A stretch of DNA of 20,422 nt from an uncultured Dialister sp. (GCA_900314595.1 OMVW01000049.1:1-20422), one strand, 5' to 3'. Shown: positions 1 through 6,537, counted from the stretch's first letter. Notes: generated from the sequence alone by a model not told the origin. Numbers and translations: made by a program.

Positions 1-104
1 TACTTCTGGCAGGGTGAATAAAGGCTTATTTCCCCTATATATGATAGAAGAACTTCGATTTAGAGGTATTTTATACGCTGCTAAGTTAATGATATTGCTA
101 TTAA

Positions 105-212
105 CCATTAACTCCAATGTCCAGTTTCTAAAAACCGAATGACTTCAAAGTAATTCGAATAAATCCCATTAACCCCGATGTACAGTTTTTCGATGAATGG
201 TTTCAAAGTTAT
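105..212. repeat. Imperfect direct repeat, two copies about 61 bp apart
   Basis: Two related stretches, 105-153 and 166-212, both begin CCATTAAC and share ATGTNCAGTTT and TTTCAAAGTTAT-like segments in the same order. The rest of 1-222 is AT-rich and shows no gene I can support. Confidence 0.55.
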
Positions 213-222
213 CCTTTTATTA

Positions 223-250
223 CTAACAACTAACAACTAAAAACTAAAAT
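223..250. repeat. Heptamer tandem repeat (CTAACAA/CTAAAAA)
   Basis: Four consecutive 7-bp units, CTAACAA, CTAACAA, CTAAAAA and CTAAAAT, lie end to end just before the parS site. They belong to a family of 7-bp-period repeats seen many times in this window. Confidence 0.7.
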
Positions 251-253
251 CCC

Positions 254-269
254 TGTTTCACGTGAAACA
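254..269. promoter_or_regulatory. parS: parS centromere site for ParB/Spo0J
   Basis: TGTTTCACGTGAAACA is a perfect 16-bp palindrome identical to the bacterial parS consensus. ParB (Spo0J) loads there and spreads as a CTP-dependent clamp, organising the origin region for segregation and condensin loading. parS sites cluster near oriC in most bacteria, so this suggests an origin-proximal location. No parA or parB gene lies in the window. Confidence 0.85.
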
Positions 270-301
270 ATTCCCGAATGGTTTCCCCATGAAACCGGTA
301 A

Positions 302-330
302 CTGATAACTTTTTTCCCTCATGATATAAT
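302..330 (+). promoter_or_regulatory. Sigma-A-type promoter of the Sel1 gene
   Basis: A perfect TATAAT (325-330) follows a weak -35 CTGATA (302-307) with 17-bp spacing. It would give a leader of only about 15 nt before the ATG, with AGGAGG at 341-346. Confidence 0.55.
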
Positions 331-352
331 AAGACCATCAAGGAGGACTATT

Positions 353-1486
353 ATGACCGATTTAGAAAAAGCGGAAAGCTTATTTAAGGAATATAAAATA
401 AAAGAAGCGTACCCCGTTTTCAAGTCTCTGGCGGAAGCGGGAGATGCGCGGGCCATGTATTTCCTGGCTCTTTACCATAATTATTATCTCGAGGCTGCTC
501 CCTGGGACCCTGAGGAAGCGGCAAAATGGGCACTGAAGGGAGCTCAGGCGGAGGATCCGCTCTGCGCTTTTTTCTGCCTCCTCCATTCCGATGGAATCGC
601 ACGCGAAGAACTGGACAAGCTCTATGAAAAGCGGGAGACCTGGATTTCGAAGGTGAAGGAAAATCCCGACTGCTATGCCCTGGAGGCCCTGGGATGCTAT
701 ACCATGATTCATGCCGATGAACATACCGAGCTGGACGAAGCTTTTTCCCTCCTCCACACGGCAGCCATGGGCGGTTACTGGAAAGCCTGGAATGATATCG
801 GACAGTTTTATGACCCCCATGTGCAGGACAATCCGGAATTTGTCCGCCATGTGGCAGACCCGAAGCGGTCCATGGAAGCATACCGGAAATCCGCCGAAGC
901 GGGCTATCCCGATGCATTCAACCGTCTCGCCTATTTCTACTATCTGGGCACCGGAGTGACAAAGGACAAGAAAGAAGGCATCCGCCTCTTCCGCAAAGCC
1001 TTTGCCAAAGGCCATCTAAGGGCCGGAGTGGCTCTGGGAGTCATGTACATTTTCGACGGAAACGGGACGAGTGACAAAAAAGAAGGATTTAAGATTACAA
1101 AGAAAGCGGCCGAAGGAAATGACCCGCTGGCCCTTGGAAATCTGGCGAACTGCTATTTCTACGGCCACGGAACGAAAAAAGACCGCCGCCTGGCCAAGAT
1201 TTACTACCAGAAAGCCTCGGACCTCGGTATGGACTCCTCCACCACCCAGCTGGGCGTGATTTACCATGAAGATGGAAATGACAAAAAAGCTTTCGAACTT
1301 TTCCGGAAGGCAGCAGACCATCACTATGTAGAAGCCCTGGGCTGGCTCGCCGCCTGCTACCAGTTCGGCTACGGCACAGAAAAAAATACGGAAAAAGCCA
1401 TGGAACTCCTCCAGCATGCAGCCGCTCATGGAAGCGAAGATGCGAAAATAGCCCTGCAGCAGATCCGGAGCGAAATGAGCGAGTAA
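353..1486 (+). CDS. Sel1-like tetratricopeptide-repeat protein
   Basis: A 377-residue protein made almost wholly of Sel1-like repeats (about 36 residues each). Clear units lie near residues 173-208, 209-244, 245-280, 281-312 and 313-348, with more divergent ones in the N-terminal half. Typical signatures are AEAGYPDAFNRLAYFY with LGTGVTKD, and ALGNLANCYFYGHGTKKD. Sel1 repeats form helical solenoids that act as protein-protein interaction scaffolds; the partner cannot be told from sequence. There is no signal peptide or membrane segment, so it is probably cytoplasmic. AGGAGG with 6-nt spacing fixes the ATG. It is monocistronic with its own promoter. A heptamer tract carrying stop codons follows the gene, but I see no clear terminator. 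Confidence 0.9.
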   Translation: MTDLEKAESLFKEYKIKEAYPVFKSLAEAGDARAMYFLALYHNYYLEAAPWDPEEAAKWALKGAQAEDPLCAFFCLLHSDGIAREELDKLYEKRETWISKVKENPDCYALEALGCYTMIHADEHTELDEAFSLLHTAAMGGYWKAWNDIGQFYDPHVQDNPEFVRHVADPKRSMEAYRKSAEAGYPDAFNRLAYFYYLGTGVTKDKKEGIRLFRKAFAKGHLRAGVALGVMYIFDGNGTSDKKEGFKITKKAAEGNDPLALGNLANCYFYGHGTKKDRRLAKIYYQKASDLGMDSSTTQLGVIYHEDGNDKKAFELFRKAADHHYVEALGWLAACYQFGYGTEKNTEKAMELLQHAAAHGSEDAKIALQQIRSEMSE

Positions 1487-1501
1487 GAGCGATTCGTTCA
1501 T

Positions 1502-1536
1502 GGTTAATAGATAATAGATAATGGTTAATGGTTAAT
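1502..1536 (+). repeat. Heptamer tract after the Sel1 gene
   Basis: Five exact 7-bp units, GGTTAAT, AGATAAT, AGATAAT, GGTTAAT and GGTTAAT, begin 15 nt after the stop codon. Each unit carries TAA or TAG, so stops occur in all three forward frames. Confidence 0.75.
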
Positions 1537-1600
1537 GGAATCCCACATTGTCCGGAAAATATTGATCCCAAAGATTCTTTTCCTGTTGTGTACAATGCGG

Positions 1601-1650
1601 CCATTACCTATTACCCATTAACTATTAACTATATATCCATTAACCATAAA
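1601..1650. repeat. Heptamer tract, opposite sense, before SGNH gene 1
   Basis: Units CCATTAC, CTATTAC, CCATTAA, CTATTAA, an 8-mer, CCATTAA and CCATAAA. This is roughly the reverse complement of the tract at 1502-1536, so the two could form a loose inverted pair around about 65 nt. It occupies the place where the promoter of the next gene should be; no convincing -35/-10 was found there. Confidence 0.65.
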
Positions 1651-1667
1651 GTATAGAAAGCAGATTC

Positions 1668-3008
1668 ATGAAGAAAACAGTACTTCCCGCGGTTTTAGCC
1701 GCTTCATTTATATATTTCATAAATCCCTGCGCTGTGCAGGCCGAAAATATCGACCCGGCGGCCACGCTTCTGGAGTCGGCCACCGCTTCTTCTACCGATG
1801 ACGGGGCAGCGCCGGAAGGAGGCGAAGCGCCGGCTACATCCGAAAGCCAGCTGGTGCTCCTCACCTGGCCGGATGATCCGGAATCAGTGCGCTACGAAGT
1901 GGAAATATTCCGGGGCCTTCCGGAAAATCTGGACAGAAATGCAGCGCTCGAAGACCACCTGTACGATAACCAGCGGATTTATTCCAGTAAAGTGCTGGTG
2001 GATATTTCCCAATTTCCCGAGGGCGATGCGCCCCTCTACTGGCGGGTGCGTCCCATCGATGCGGACTGGTCCGGCATGGGGCCCTTCTCTTCCCCCAGAG
2101 AACTGAGAAGTACCATGAAACCCATCGACCGCAATGCCCCCTATCCGAATATTTACCATCCCGGAAACGGCTCCACCCTGGAGTACCCGGTCTATTCCTA
2201 TGCAGGAAATCCCGGCGCATCGAAATACGAAGTGGAAGTGACCGATACATACCCGGAAAATACGGAAGGCACCGAACCCTCGAAGCACCGCGTATTTTCC
2301 CAGATTACAAGCCTTTCCAATGTGTACGACGATAATCCCCGGATCGGCACCTACTACTGGCGCGTGCGGGGCCTTGCCGAAGACGGAAGTCCTGTGGGCA
2401 TCTGGAGCCTCCCCGAAAAAGTCCGCGCCAACCCCGAAGAACACTGGGACGTAGGCATATTTGGAGATTCCATTACACAGGGAGGCGGTCACCTCTACCA
2501 CAGCCCTGCGGACATGGCCTACTCCTACATCACCTACCTCGATTTCCCGGCAGTCAATATGGGACGAAGCGGAGATACTACGGAAATGATGGAAGACCGT
2601 TTCACCAGGGACGTCCTTCCTTTCCATGTGAAATACCTCCTCATCATGGGAGGCATCAATGACCTCCGCATGGGAGCGGACCCGCAGAAAGTCATCGGCC
2701 ATCTGGCAGTGATCCAGAAAAAATGCACCGACCACGGCATTACCCCCATCCTCCTCACCATCGTTCCCATCAATCCGGAAAACATACAGAAATACTACGG
2801 AGATGTGACCTACAGCGGATGGAAAGAATCGGTAGACATTGTCAACGCCTACATCCGCACCCAGCCCCACATCGATACGGCTGCTCCCTTTTCCGACTAC
2901 GAAGTCATGCCCAGCGAACTGGCCATGGACGGAATCCACGGAGACTGGAATGCCAAGCAGATGATCGCGGGAGAAATCAATCGGGAGATACATAAGTTTA
3001 TAAAATAA
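1668..3008 (+). CDS. Secreted SGNH/GDSL-family hydrolase, paralog 1
   Basis: 446 residues. A signal peptide covers residues 1 to about 26, with a VQA-EN cleavage site. Two beta-sandwich, fibronectin-III-like segments follow (roughly 60-150 and 165-255; each ends in a WRVRP or WRVRG strand). The SGNH esterase domain is about 262-446. Catalytic blocks are visible: GDSIT with nucleophile S268, the block II Gly in NMGRSGD, GIND with N331, and DGIH with D421 and H424. Such enzymes hydrolyse ester bonds (acyl or acetyl groups on lipids, glycans or peptidoglycan); the substrate is unknown. It is exported, probably to the periplasm or cell surface. The ribosome binding site before ATG 1668 is weak. 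The next gene but one repeat is a shorter paralog. No clear terminator. Confidence 0.88.
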   Translation: MKKTVLPAVLAASFIYFINPCAVQAENIDPAATLLESATASSTDDGAAPEGGEAPATSESQLVLLTWPDDPESVRYEVEIFRGLPENLDRNAALEDHLYDNQRIYSSKVLVDISQFPEGDAPLYWRVRPIDADWSGMGPFSSPRELRSTMKPIDRNAPYPNIYHPGNGSTLEYPVYSYAGNPGASKYEVEVTDTYPENTEGTEPSKHRVFSQITSLSNVYDDNPRIGTYYWRVRGLAEDGSPVGIWSLPEKVRANPEEHWDVGIFGDSITQGGGHLYHSPADMAYSYITYLDFPAVNMGRSGDTTEMMEDRFTRDVLPFHVKYLLIMGGINDLRMGADPQKVIGHLAVIQKKCTDHGITPILLTIVPINPENIQKYYGDVTYSGWKESVDIVNAYIRTQPHIDTAAPFSDYEVMPSELAMDGIHGDWNAKQMIAGEINREIHKFIK

Positions 3009-3046
3009 AACTGGTATTCGAGTAAGGCGGACTGTATTCTTCAATG

Positions 3047-3100
3047 ACTTTTGAATCGGGGGAATCGGGGCCATTGGGGCGATCGGGGCGATCGGGAAGG
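3047..3100 (+). repeat. Nonamer G-rich tract of the mosaic repeat
   Basis: After CTTTTGAATCGGGG come 9-bp units in register: GAATCGGGG, GAATCGGGG, CCATTGGGG, CGATCGGGG, CGATCGGGA, ending in AAGG. Four or more G-runs of 4 with 5-nt loops could form a G-quadruplex. Confidence 0.75.
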
Positions 3101-3103
3101 ATA

Positions 3104-3161
3104 TGGTTCCCTGCGGGAACCAATCTTATATAGTGCGCTCCGCGCACGGGCTGTTGGCCCG
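3104..3161 (+). repeat. Three-hairpin module, copy 1
   Basis: Adjacent small hairpins: TGGTTCC/GGAACCA (3104-3122), GTGCGC-TCC-GCGCAC (3133-3147) and GGGC/GCCC (3148-3160). The same order recurs at 20173-20227, and inverted at 5271-5327. The middle stem is constant and the outer stems vary with paired changes. Confidence 0.8.
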
Positions 3162-3182
3162 CAATTGAGCTGACAGGGATTC

Positions 3183-3366
3183 TGCACAGGCGGTGGCTCT
3201 ACCATTCCGACATGCAGCGGCAGAACAACCCCCTGCTCGCTCCGCTCGCTGCCCCCCAGGCTCGGGGGGCCTGTGACGTTTCGAATCCCCATAAGTATTC
3301 GGCGGCCATCAGGCCGCCACCTTCCCGCACCCCGCACCCCGAAATCCCCAATTCGCAATCCGACTA
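3183..3366 (-). repeat. Mosaic repeat core, inverted copy upstream of SGNH gene 2
   Basis: This is the reverse complement of 4932-5136. It holds one terminal inverted repeat, TGCACAGGCGG (3183-3193). Next is the CCCCCC/GGGGGG hairpin core, then the hairpin GGCGGCC-ATCA-GGCCGCC (3301-3318), then heptamers CCGCACC/CCGAAAT/CCCCAAT. About 30 bp that contain the second terminal repeat in the other copy are missing here. No gene is supported in 3009-3423. Confidence 0.8.
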
Positions 3367-3423
3367 TCGAATCTGCCTCAGCTCAAAAACCTGACAAATG
3401 TCTCAAAACAAACGGAGCCAATC

Positions 3424-4623
3424 ATGAAGATTTCCAAAGTATTTCTTGCGCTGGCCGCCTTTCTTTTCATGACTCCGGCAGCAGAAGCCACAGATCTCAC
3501 CTATCTCCACTGGACTCCCAACTGGGATGCAGTGAAGTATGATCTGATCCTTTCTACCAGAGACCTGCTTCATCGCTCTATCCGTCACCAGACGGTGTAC
3601 ATGAGCGACGTACTTCTGCCGTCTATCTATATGCAGAAAGAGAAGGACTGGCAGTGGCAGGCCCGGCCCCTCGATTTCGACGGAAATCCCATCGGGCCCA
3701 TCAGCAGTCCGAAACTTTTCAGGGGTTCAGCCCGCATCGTTTCCAGAAATGCGCCGCTCCCCAGGAGAGACGTGAGTGGAAGAAGAGGCGGCACCCTGCT
3801 CTATCCCGTCTATTCCTACGTGGGAAATCCCGGTATTTCCACCTATGAAATAGAAGTGCTCTCGGAGTACCCGGAAAACGTGAACGGTACAGCCCATTCC
3901 ATGTACCACATCGGAGGCGGAGATTTCCAGTATACCGACTATTATGATGAACCGCCCCGCTTCGGCACCTGGTACTGGCGGGTCCGGGGCAAAGATAAAT
4001 ACGGAAGGGCCGTCGGAGAATGGAGCCTTCCCCAGAAACGGACCCTCTCTACAAAAGGATGGACCATCGGCCTCTTCGGAGATTCCATCACCCATGGAGG
4101 CGGACGCATGTCCTACGGGCCCAACGATCTCGCCTACAGCTACGGCTCCTATCTCGATTTCGATACCATCAACCTGTCCAATTCCGGGGACACCTCGGAA
4201 ACCATGGTGGAACGGTTTGAAAGAGACGTCCTTCCCTTCCATCTGAAATACCTCCTCATCCTGGGCGGGACGAACAGCCTTAGGGGAGGAGTGCCGGCAG
4301 AAGAAGTCATCGGAAATCTTTCCACCATCCGGCAGAAATGCAGGGATTACGGAATCGTCCCCATCCTTCTCACCCTTCCGCCCATCAATCCGGAAAGCAC
4401 GCAGAAAGTCTTCGGAGAACCGACGGTGGAAAACTGGCAGGAACAATTTGCCAGAGTCAATGCATGGATCCGCACCCAGCCCCATATCGATACGGCCGCT
4501 GCCTTCGATGAAACAAAGCCCATGCCCGTAGACTATGCGGTAGACGGCCTCCACGGAGACGTGCGGGCGAAAAAACTCATGGCGCAAGTCATCAATGCGC
4601 ACATTGGTGAGTTTGTGAAATGA
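3424..4623 (+). CDS. Secreted SGNH/GDSL-family hydrolase, paralog 2
   Basis: 399 residues, clearly homologous to the upstream SGNH protein along its whole length but with a shorter N-terminus. The signal peptide ends near residue 23 (AEA-TD). Two beta-sandwich segments contain WQARP and WRVRG strands. The SGNH domain has GDSITHGGG with nucleophile S221 and DGLH with D374 and H377. Block III reads GGTNSL: N284 is kept, but the usual following Asp is Ser285. GGAG lies a few nt before ATG 3424. It probably arose by tandem duplication. It is flanked by inverted copies of the mosaic repeat and followed by its own terminator. Export and ester hydrolysis are inferred from the family; the substrate is unknown. 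Confidence 0.87.
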   Translation: MKISKVFLALAAFLFMTPAAEATDLTYLHWTPNWDAVKYDLILSTRDLLHRSIRHQTVYMSDVLLPSIYMQKEKDWQWQARPLDFDGNPIGPISSPKLFRGSARIVSRNAPLPRRDVSGRRGGTLLYPVYSYVGNPGISTYEIEVLSEYPENVNGTAHSMYHIGGGDFQYTDYYDEPPRFGTWYWRVRGKDKYGRAVGEWSLPQKRTLSTKGWTIGLFGDSITHGGGRMSYGPNDLAYSYGSYLDFDTINLSNSGDTSETMVERFERDVLPFHLKYLLILGGTNSLRGGVPAEEVIGNLSTIRQKCRDYGIVPILLTLPPINPESTQKVFGEPTVENWQEQFARVNAWIRTQPHIDTAAAFDETKPMPVDYAVDGLHGDVRAKKLMAQVINAHIGEFVK

Positions 4624-4643
4624 TAGCGGTTAGAAATAGAAAT

Positions 4644-4664
4644 AGTGGTAAGTGATAAGTGAAG
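4644..4664 (+). repeat. Heptamer tract between SGNH gene 2 and its terminator
   Basis: AGTGGTA, AGTGATA and AGTGAAG follow one another in register, with TAA and TGA triplets. The tract starts 20 nt after the stop codon and ends 2 nt before the terminator stem. Confidence 0.65.
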
Positions 4665-4666
4665 GT

Positions 4667-4697
4667 GGCCGTCCAATTTATGGGGCGGCCCTTTTTT
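4667..4697 (+). terminator. Rho-independent terminator of SGNH gene 2
   Basis: An 8-bp stem, GGCCGTCC (4667-4674) with GGGCGGCC (4683-4690, one G-U pair), has an 8-nt loop and is followed by six T (4692-4697). Confidence 0.85.
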
Positions 4698-4762
4698 GCT
4701 GAAAATTGTGATTTCTACAAATGTGAAACTAAAAACTAAAAACTTACAACTACTCACTCTAC

Positions 4763-4884
4763 TGTGATTAACCCTGTGAATTGTTGTGAAAAACTCCTGT
4801 TCGAGATATGGATTTTACATGATTTTTACGGAAATAGTTACTCACAGTGATTCACAGAAGAGTTATTCACAGGGGTGTGAAAAG
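4763..4884. promoter_or_regulatory. Cluster of DnaA-box-like sites (possible oriC part or DnaA-binding locus)
   Basis: Against the DnaA box TTATNCACA there is one perfect site, TTATTCACA (4863-4871). Four sites have one mismatch: 4763-4771 and 4785-4793 on the - strand, 4838-4846 and 4848-4856 on the + strand. Two have two mismatches (4775-4783 and 4876-4884, both -). Most left-hand sites face one way and right-hand sites the other, around an AT-rich spacer (about 4800-4837). DnaA is the replication initiator; such clusters occur at oriC and at DnaA-titrating or reactivating loci. dnaA is not in the window, so oriC itself is not proven. Confidence 0.6.
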
Positions 4885-4931
4885 TTTTTGAGTCATTTGT
4901 CAGCTTTATGGATTGAGTCATCTGCGATAGT

Positions 4932-4986
4932 CGGATTGCGGATTGGGGATTTCGGATTGCGGGAAGGTGGCGGCCTGATGGCCGCC
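4932..4986 (+). repeat. Mosaic repeat: heptamer tract plus TGAT-loop hairpin
   Basis: Heptamers CGGATTG, CGGATTG, GGGATTT, CGGATTG and CGGGAAG are followed by the perfect hairpin GGCGGCC-TGAT-GGCCGCC (4969-4986). This is the standard front half of the repeat family. Confidence 0.8.
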
Positions 4987-5004
4987 GAATACTTATGGGA
5001 ATTT

Positions 5005-5136
5005 TGCACAGGCGGATTTGAAAAAATATTCAAGTCGAAACGTCACAGGCCCCCCGAGCCTGGGGGGCAGCGAGCGGAGCGAGCAGGGGGTTGTTCTATC
5101 GCTGCGTGTCGGAATGGTAGAGCCACCGCCTGTGCA
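5005..5136 (+). mobile_element. 132-bp MITE-like core with 11-bp terminal inverted repeats
   Basis: TGCACAGGCGG (5005-5015) and CCGCCTGTGCA (5126-5136) are perfect inverted repeats bounding a 132-bp segment. Inside is a CCCCCC/GGGGGG hairpin followed by a GC-rich segment. Related copies lie at 3183-3288 (inverted, one end lost) and about 6853-6965 (direct, 3' end lost). It has no coding capacity. Movement by a transposase acting in trans is inferred only from the terminal repeats and copy number. Confidence 0.6.
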
Positions 5137-5151
5137 GAATCGGATTCATTT

Positions 5152-5222
5152 CATTTGAGGGCCAAAGGCCAAATAAATACTCGGCCGCCTTCCAAATTTG
5201 AAGCGGTCACCGCCCCTTTCCC
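5152..5222 (+). repeat. Mosaic repeat tail segment, copy shared with 6967-7037
   Basis: CATTTGAGGGCCAAAGGCC followed by AAATAAATACTCGGCCGCC and a CAAATTTG-centred stretch recurs almost unchanged at 6967-7037. It includes a GGCC-AAA-GGCC mini-hairpin. Confidence 0.75.
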
Positions 5223-5270
5223 CTTTGTTTTGAGTCACCGCCTGCGTACAACCCTTAGCAGCACAAGTGC

Positions 5271-5327
5271 GGGCCAAAGGCCCGTGCGCGAAGCGCACTA
5301 TAAAAAATTGGTTGGCGAAGCCAACCA
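5271..5327 (-). repeat. Three-hairpin module, copy 2 (inverted)
   Basis: GGGCC-AAA-GGCCC (5271-5283), GTGCGC-GAA-GCGCAC (5284-5298) and TGGTTGGC-GAA-GCCAACCA (5309-5327). It is the inverted order of copies 1 and 3. Heptamers CCGCAAT/CCCCAAT (twice each) follow at 5336-5363. Confidence 0.8.
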
Positions 5328-5375
5328 TATCTTTCCCGCAATCCCCAATCCGCAATCCCCAATCCGTCTTTCACC

Positions 5376-5411
5376 AAAAAAGCCTCCCGGCTCAAAAGGC
5401 CCGGAAGGCTT
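5376..5411 (-). terminator. Terminator of the ZIP gene (probably bidirectional)
   Basis: Read on the - strand, AAGCCTTCCGG pairs with CCGGGAGGCTT (one mismatch) and is followed by a T-run (A5376-5381 on +). On the + strand the hairpin is followed by CTTTATTT. Confidence 0.75.
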
Positions 5412-5416
5412 TATTT

Positions 5417-5451
5417 CTAACAACTAAAAACTAACTGGTAACCGCTAAACT
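5417..5451 (-). repeat. Heptamer tract between ZIP stop codon and terminator
   Basis: On the + strand: CTAACAA, CTAAAAA, CTAACTG, GTAACCG, CTAAACT. On the coding (-) strand this gives TAG at 7-bp steps in all three frames. It abuts the ZIP stop codon on one side and the terminator on the other. Confidence 0.75.
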
Positions 5452-6233
5452 CACCCCAGTGCCACGTCCAGGGCCATCATGATGATGAATCCTACGGCAT
5501 AAGTGATGGTTCCCACATTGGAATGGGGTTCTTCGGACATTTCCGGGATCAGTTCTTCCACCACCACGTACATCATGGCACCGGCGGCAAAGGACAGGAG
5601 GTATGGCATGAGGGGCACGATGAGGGTGGTGAGAAGGATGGTAATGACTCCCCCTATGGGTTCTACGGCCCCTGAGAGGACGCCCATAACGAAGGATTTC
5701 ATCCTGGATTCTCCGGCCGACCGGAGGGGAAGGGAAATAATGGCTCCTTCCGGGAAGTTCTGGATGGCAATGCCCAGGGAAAGGGCCATGGCGGAAGCCA
5801 GGGTGATATCCCCGTGGCCCGCTGCAAAACCGGCCAGTACCACGCCCACTGCCATACCTTCCGGAATGTTATGGAGAGTGACTGCCAGGACGAGCATAGT
5901 CGTCCTTTTCAGGTGACTTTTCGGACCTTCCGGATCATGGGCGCCCATGTGAAGATGGGGAATCACATGGTCCAGGAAAAGCAGAAAAACCATGCCCAGG
6001 GCAAAACCGATGGCTGAAGGGAGGAAAGCCATTTTTCCCAATGGTTCCGATTCTTCGAGGGCCGGAATCAGCAGTGACCAGATGGAGGCGGCTACCATGA
6101 CCCCCGCCGCAAAACCGGTGAGGCCCCGCTGTACTTCCCGGTGAAGTTCACCGGTCATAAAGAGACAGGTGGCAGCCCCCAGACTGGTCCCCAGGAACGG
6201 GATGAGGAGACCCATTGCAAGTATTGTATCCAT
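5451..6233 (-). CDS. ZIP-family divalent metal transporter
   Basis: 260 residues with about eight predicted membrane helices. The ZIP metal-site motifs are present: HNIPEG (121-126) on TM4 and QNFPEG (158-163) on TM5. E191 in EPIGG and the E226-E227 pair are also placed as expected. A His-rich loop, HVIPHLHMGAH (89-99), precedes TM4 as in many ZIPs. ZIP proteins move Zn2+, Fe2+ or Mn2+ into the cytoplasm; the metal here is not decided by sequence. The second motif has Gln rather than His before NFPEG. AAAGGAG lies 7 nt before the ATG. It is monocistronic, with its own promoter and terminator, and lies between direct copies of the mosaic repeat. Confidence 0.9.
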   Translation of the reverse strand: MDTILAMGLLIPFLGTSLGAATCLFMTGELHREVQRGLTGFAAGVMVAASIWSLLIPALEESEPLGKMAFLPSAIGFALGMVFLLFLDHVIPHLHMGAHDPEGPKSHLKRTTMLVLAVTLHNIPEGMAVGVVLAGFAAGHGDITLASAMALSLGIAIQNFPEGAIISLPLRSAGESRMKSFVMGVLSGAVEPIGGVITILLTTLIVPLMPYLLSFAAGAMMYVVVEELIPEMSEEPHSNVGTITYAVGFIIMMALDVALG

Positions 6234-6262
6234 AGTGTAACTCCTTTATATGATTTATCTTA

Positions 6263-6291
6263 GGTATAGACCGTTTATCGTCATTTGTCAA
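6263..6291 (-). promoter_or_regulatory. Promoter of the ZIP gene
   Basis: On the - strand a perfect -35 TTGACA (6286-6291) is spaced 17 bp from TATACC (6263-6268). I recognise no metal-regulator operator with confidence. Confidence 0.7.
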
Positions 6292-6322
6292 TTTCTGCCT
6301 GAAAACCATGATGAATTGGAAT

Positions 6323-6386
6323 GCTTTTGAAACGGGAATCTCGGGAATTATTTCGGGGGTCTCGGGACTGTCGGGGAGGTCATCAG
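6323..6386 (+). repeat. Isolated nonamer G-rich tract
   Basis: CTTTTGAAACGGGA is followed by units ending in TCGGG at about 9-bp steps and then GGGGAGG. It is a degenerate copy of the tracts at 3047 and 20338. The rest of 6234-6537 shows no gene. Confidence 0.55.
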
Positions 6387-6537
6387 GATCAAAGGCCCGC
6401 TTTATCTTACTTTTTCCTATTTCTGCACCTGTGAATATATGCTTTGGCACTGAATGACCCGGCGGCAGGGCAAATTCATTTTGTCAGGAATTTCTTTGAA
6501 AGCTTTCCCTGTGGATGTTAAAATAAATCAGATTTTT

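Noticed and set aside
3041..3423. Small open frames in the repeat upstream of SGNH gene 2
   Set aside because: They lie wholly within repeated, structured DNA and are not kept between copies.
4786..5427. Forward 213-codon open frame
   Set aside because: It runs through the DnaA-box cluster and the composite repeat, whose copies elsewhere are broken in frame; no ribosome binding site and no recognisable protein.
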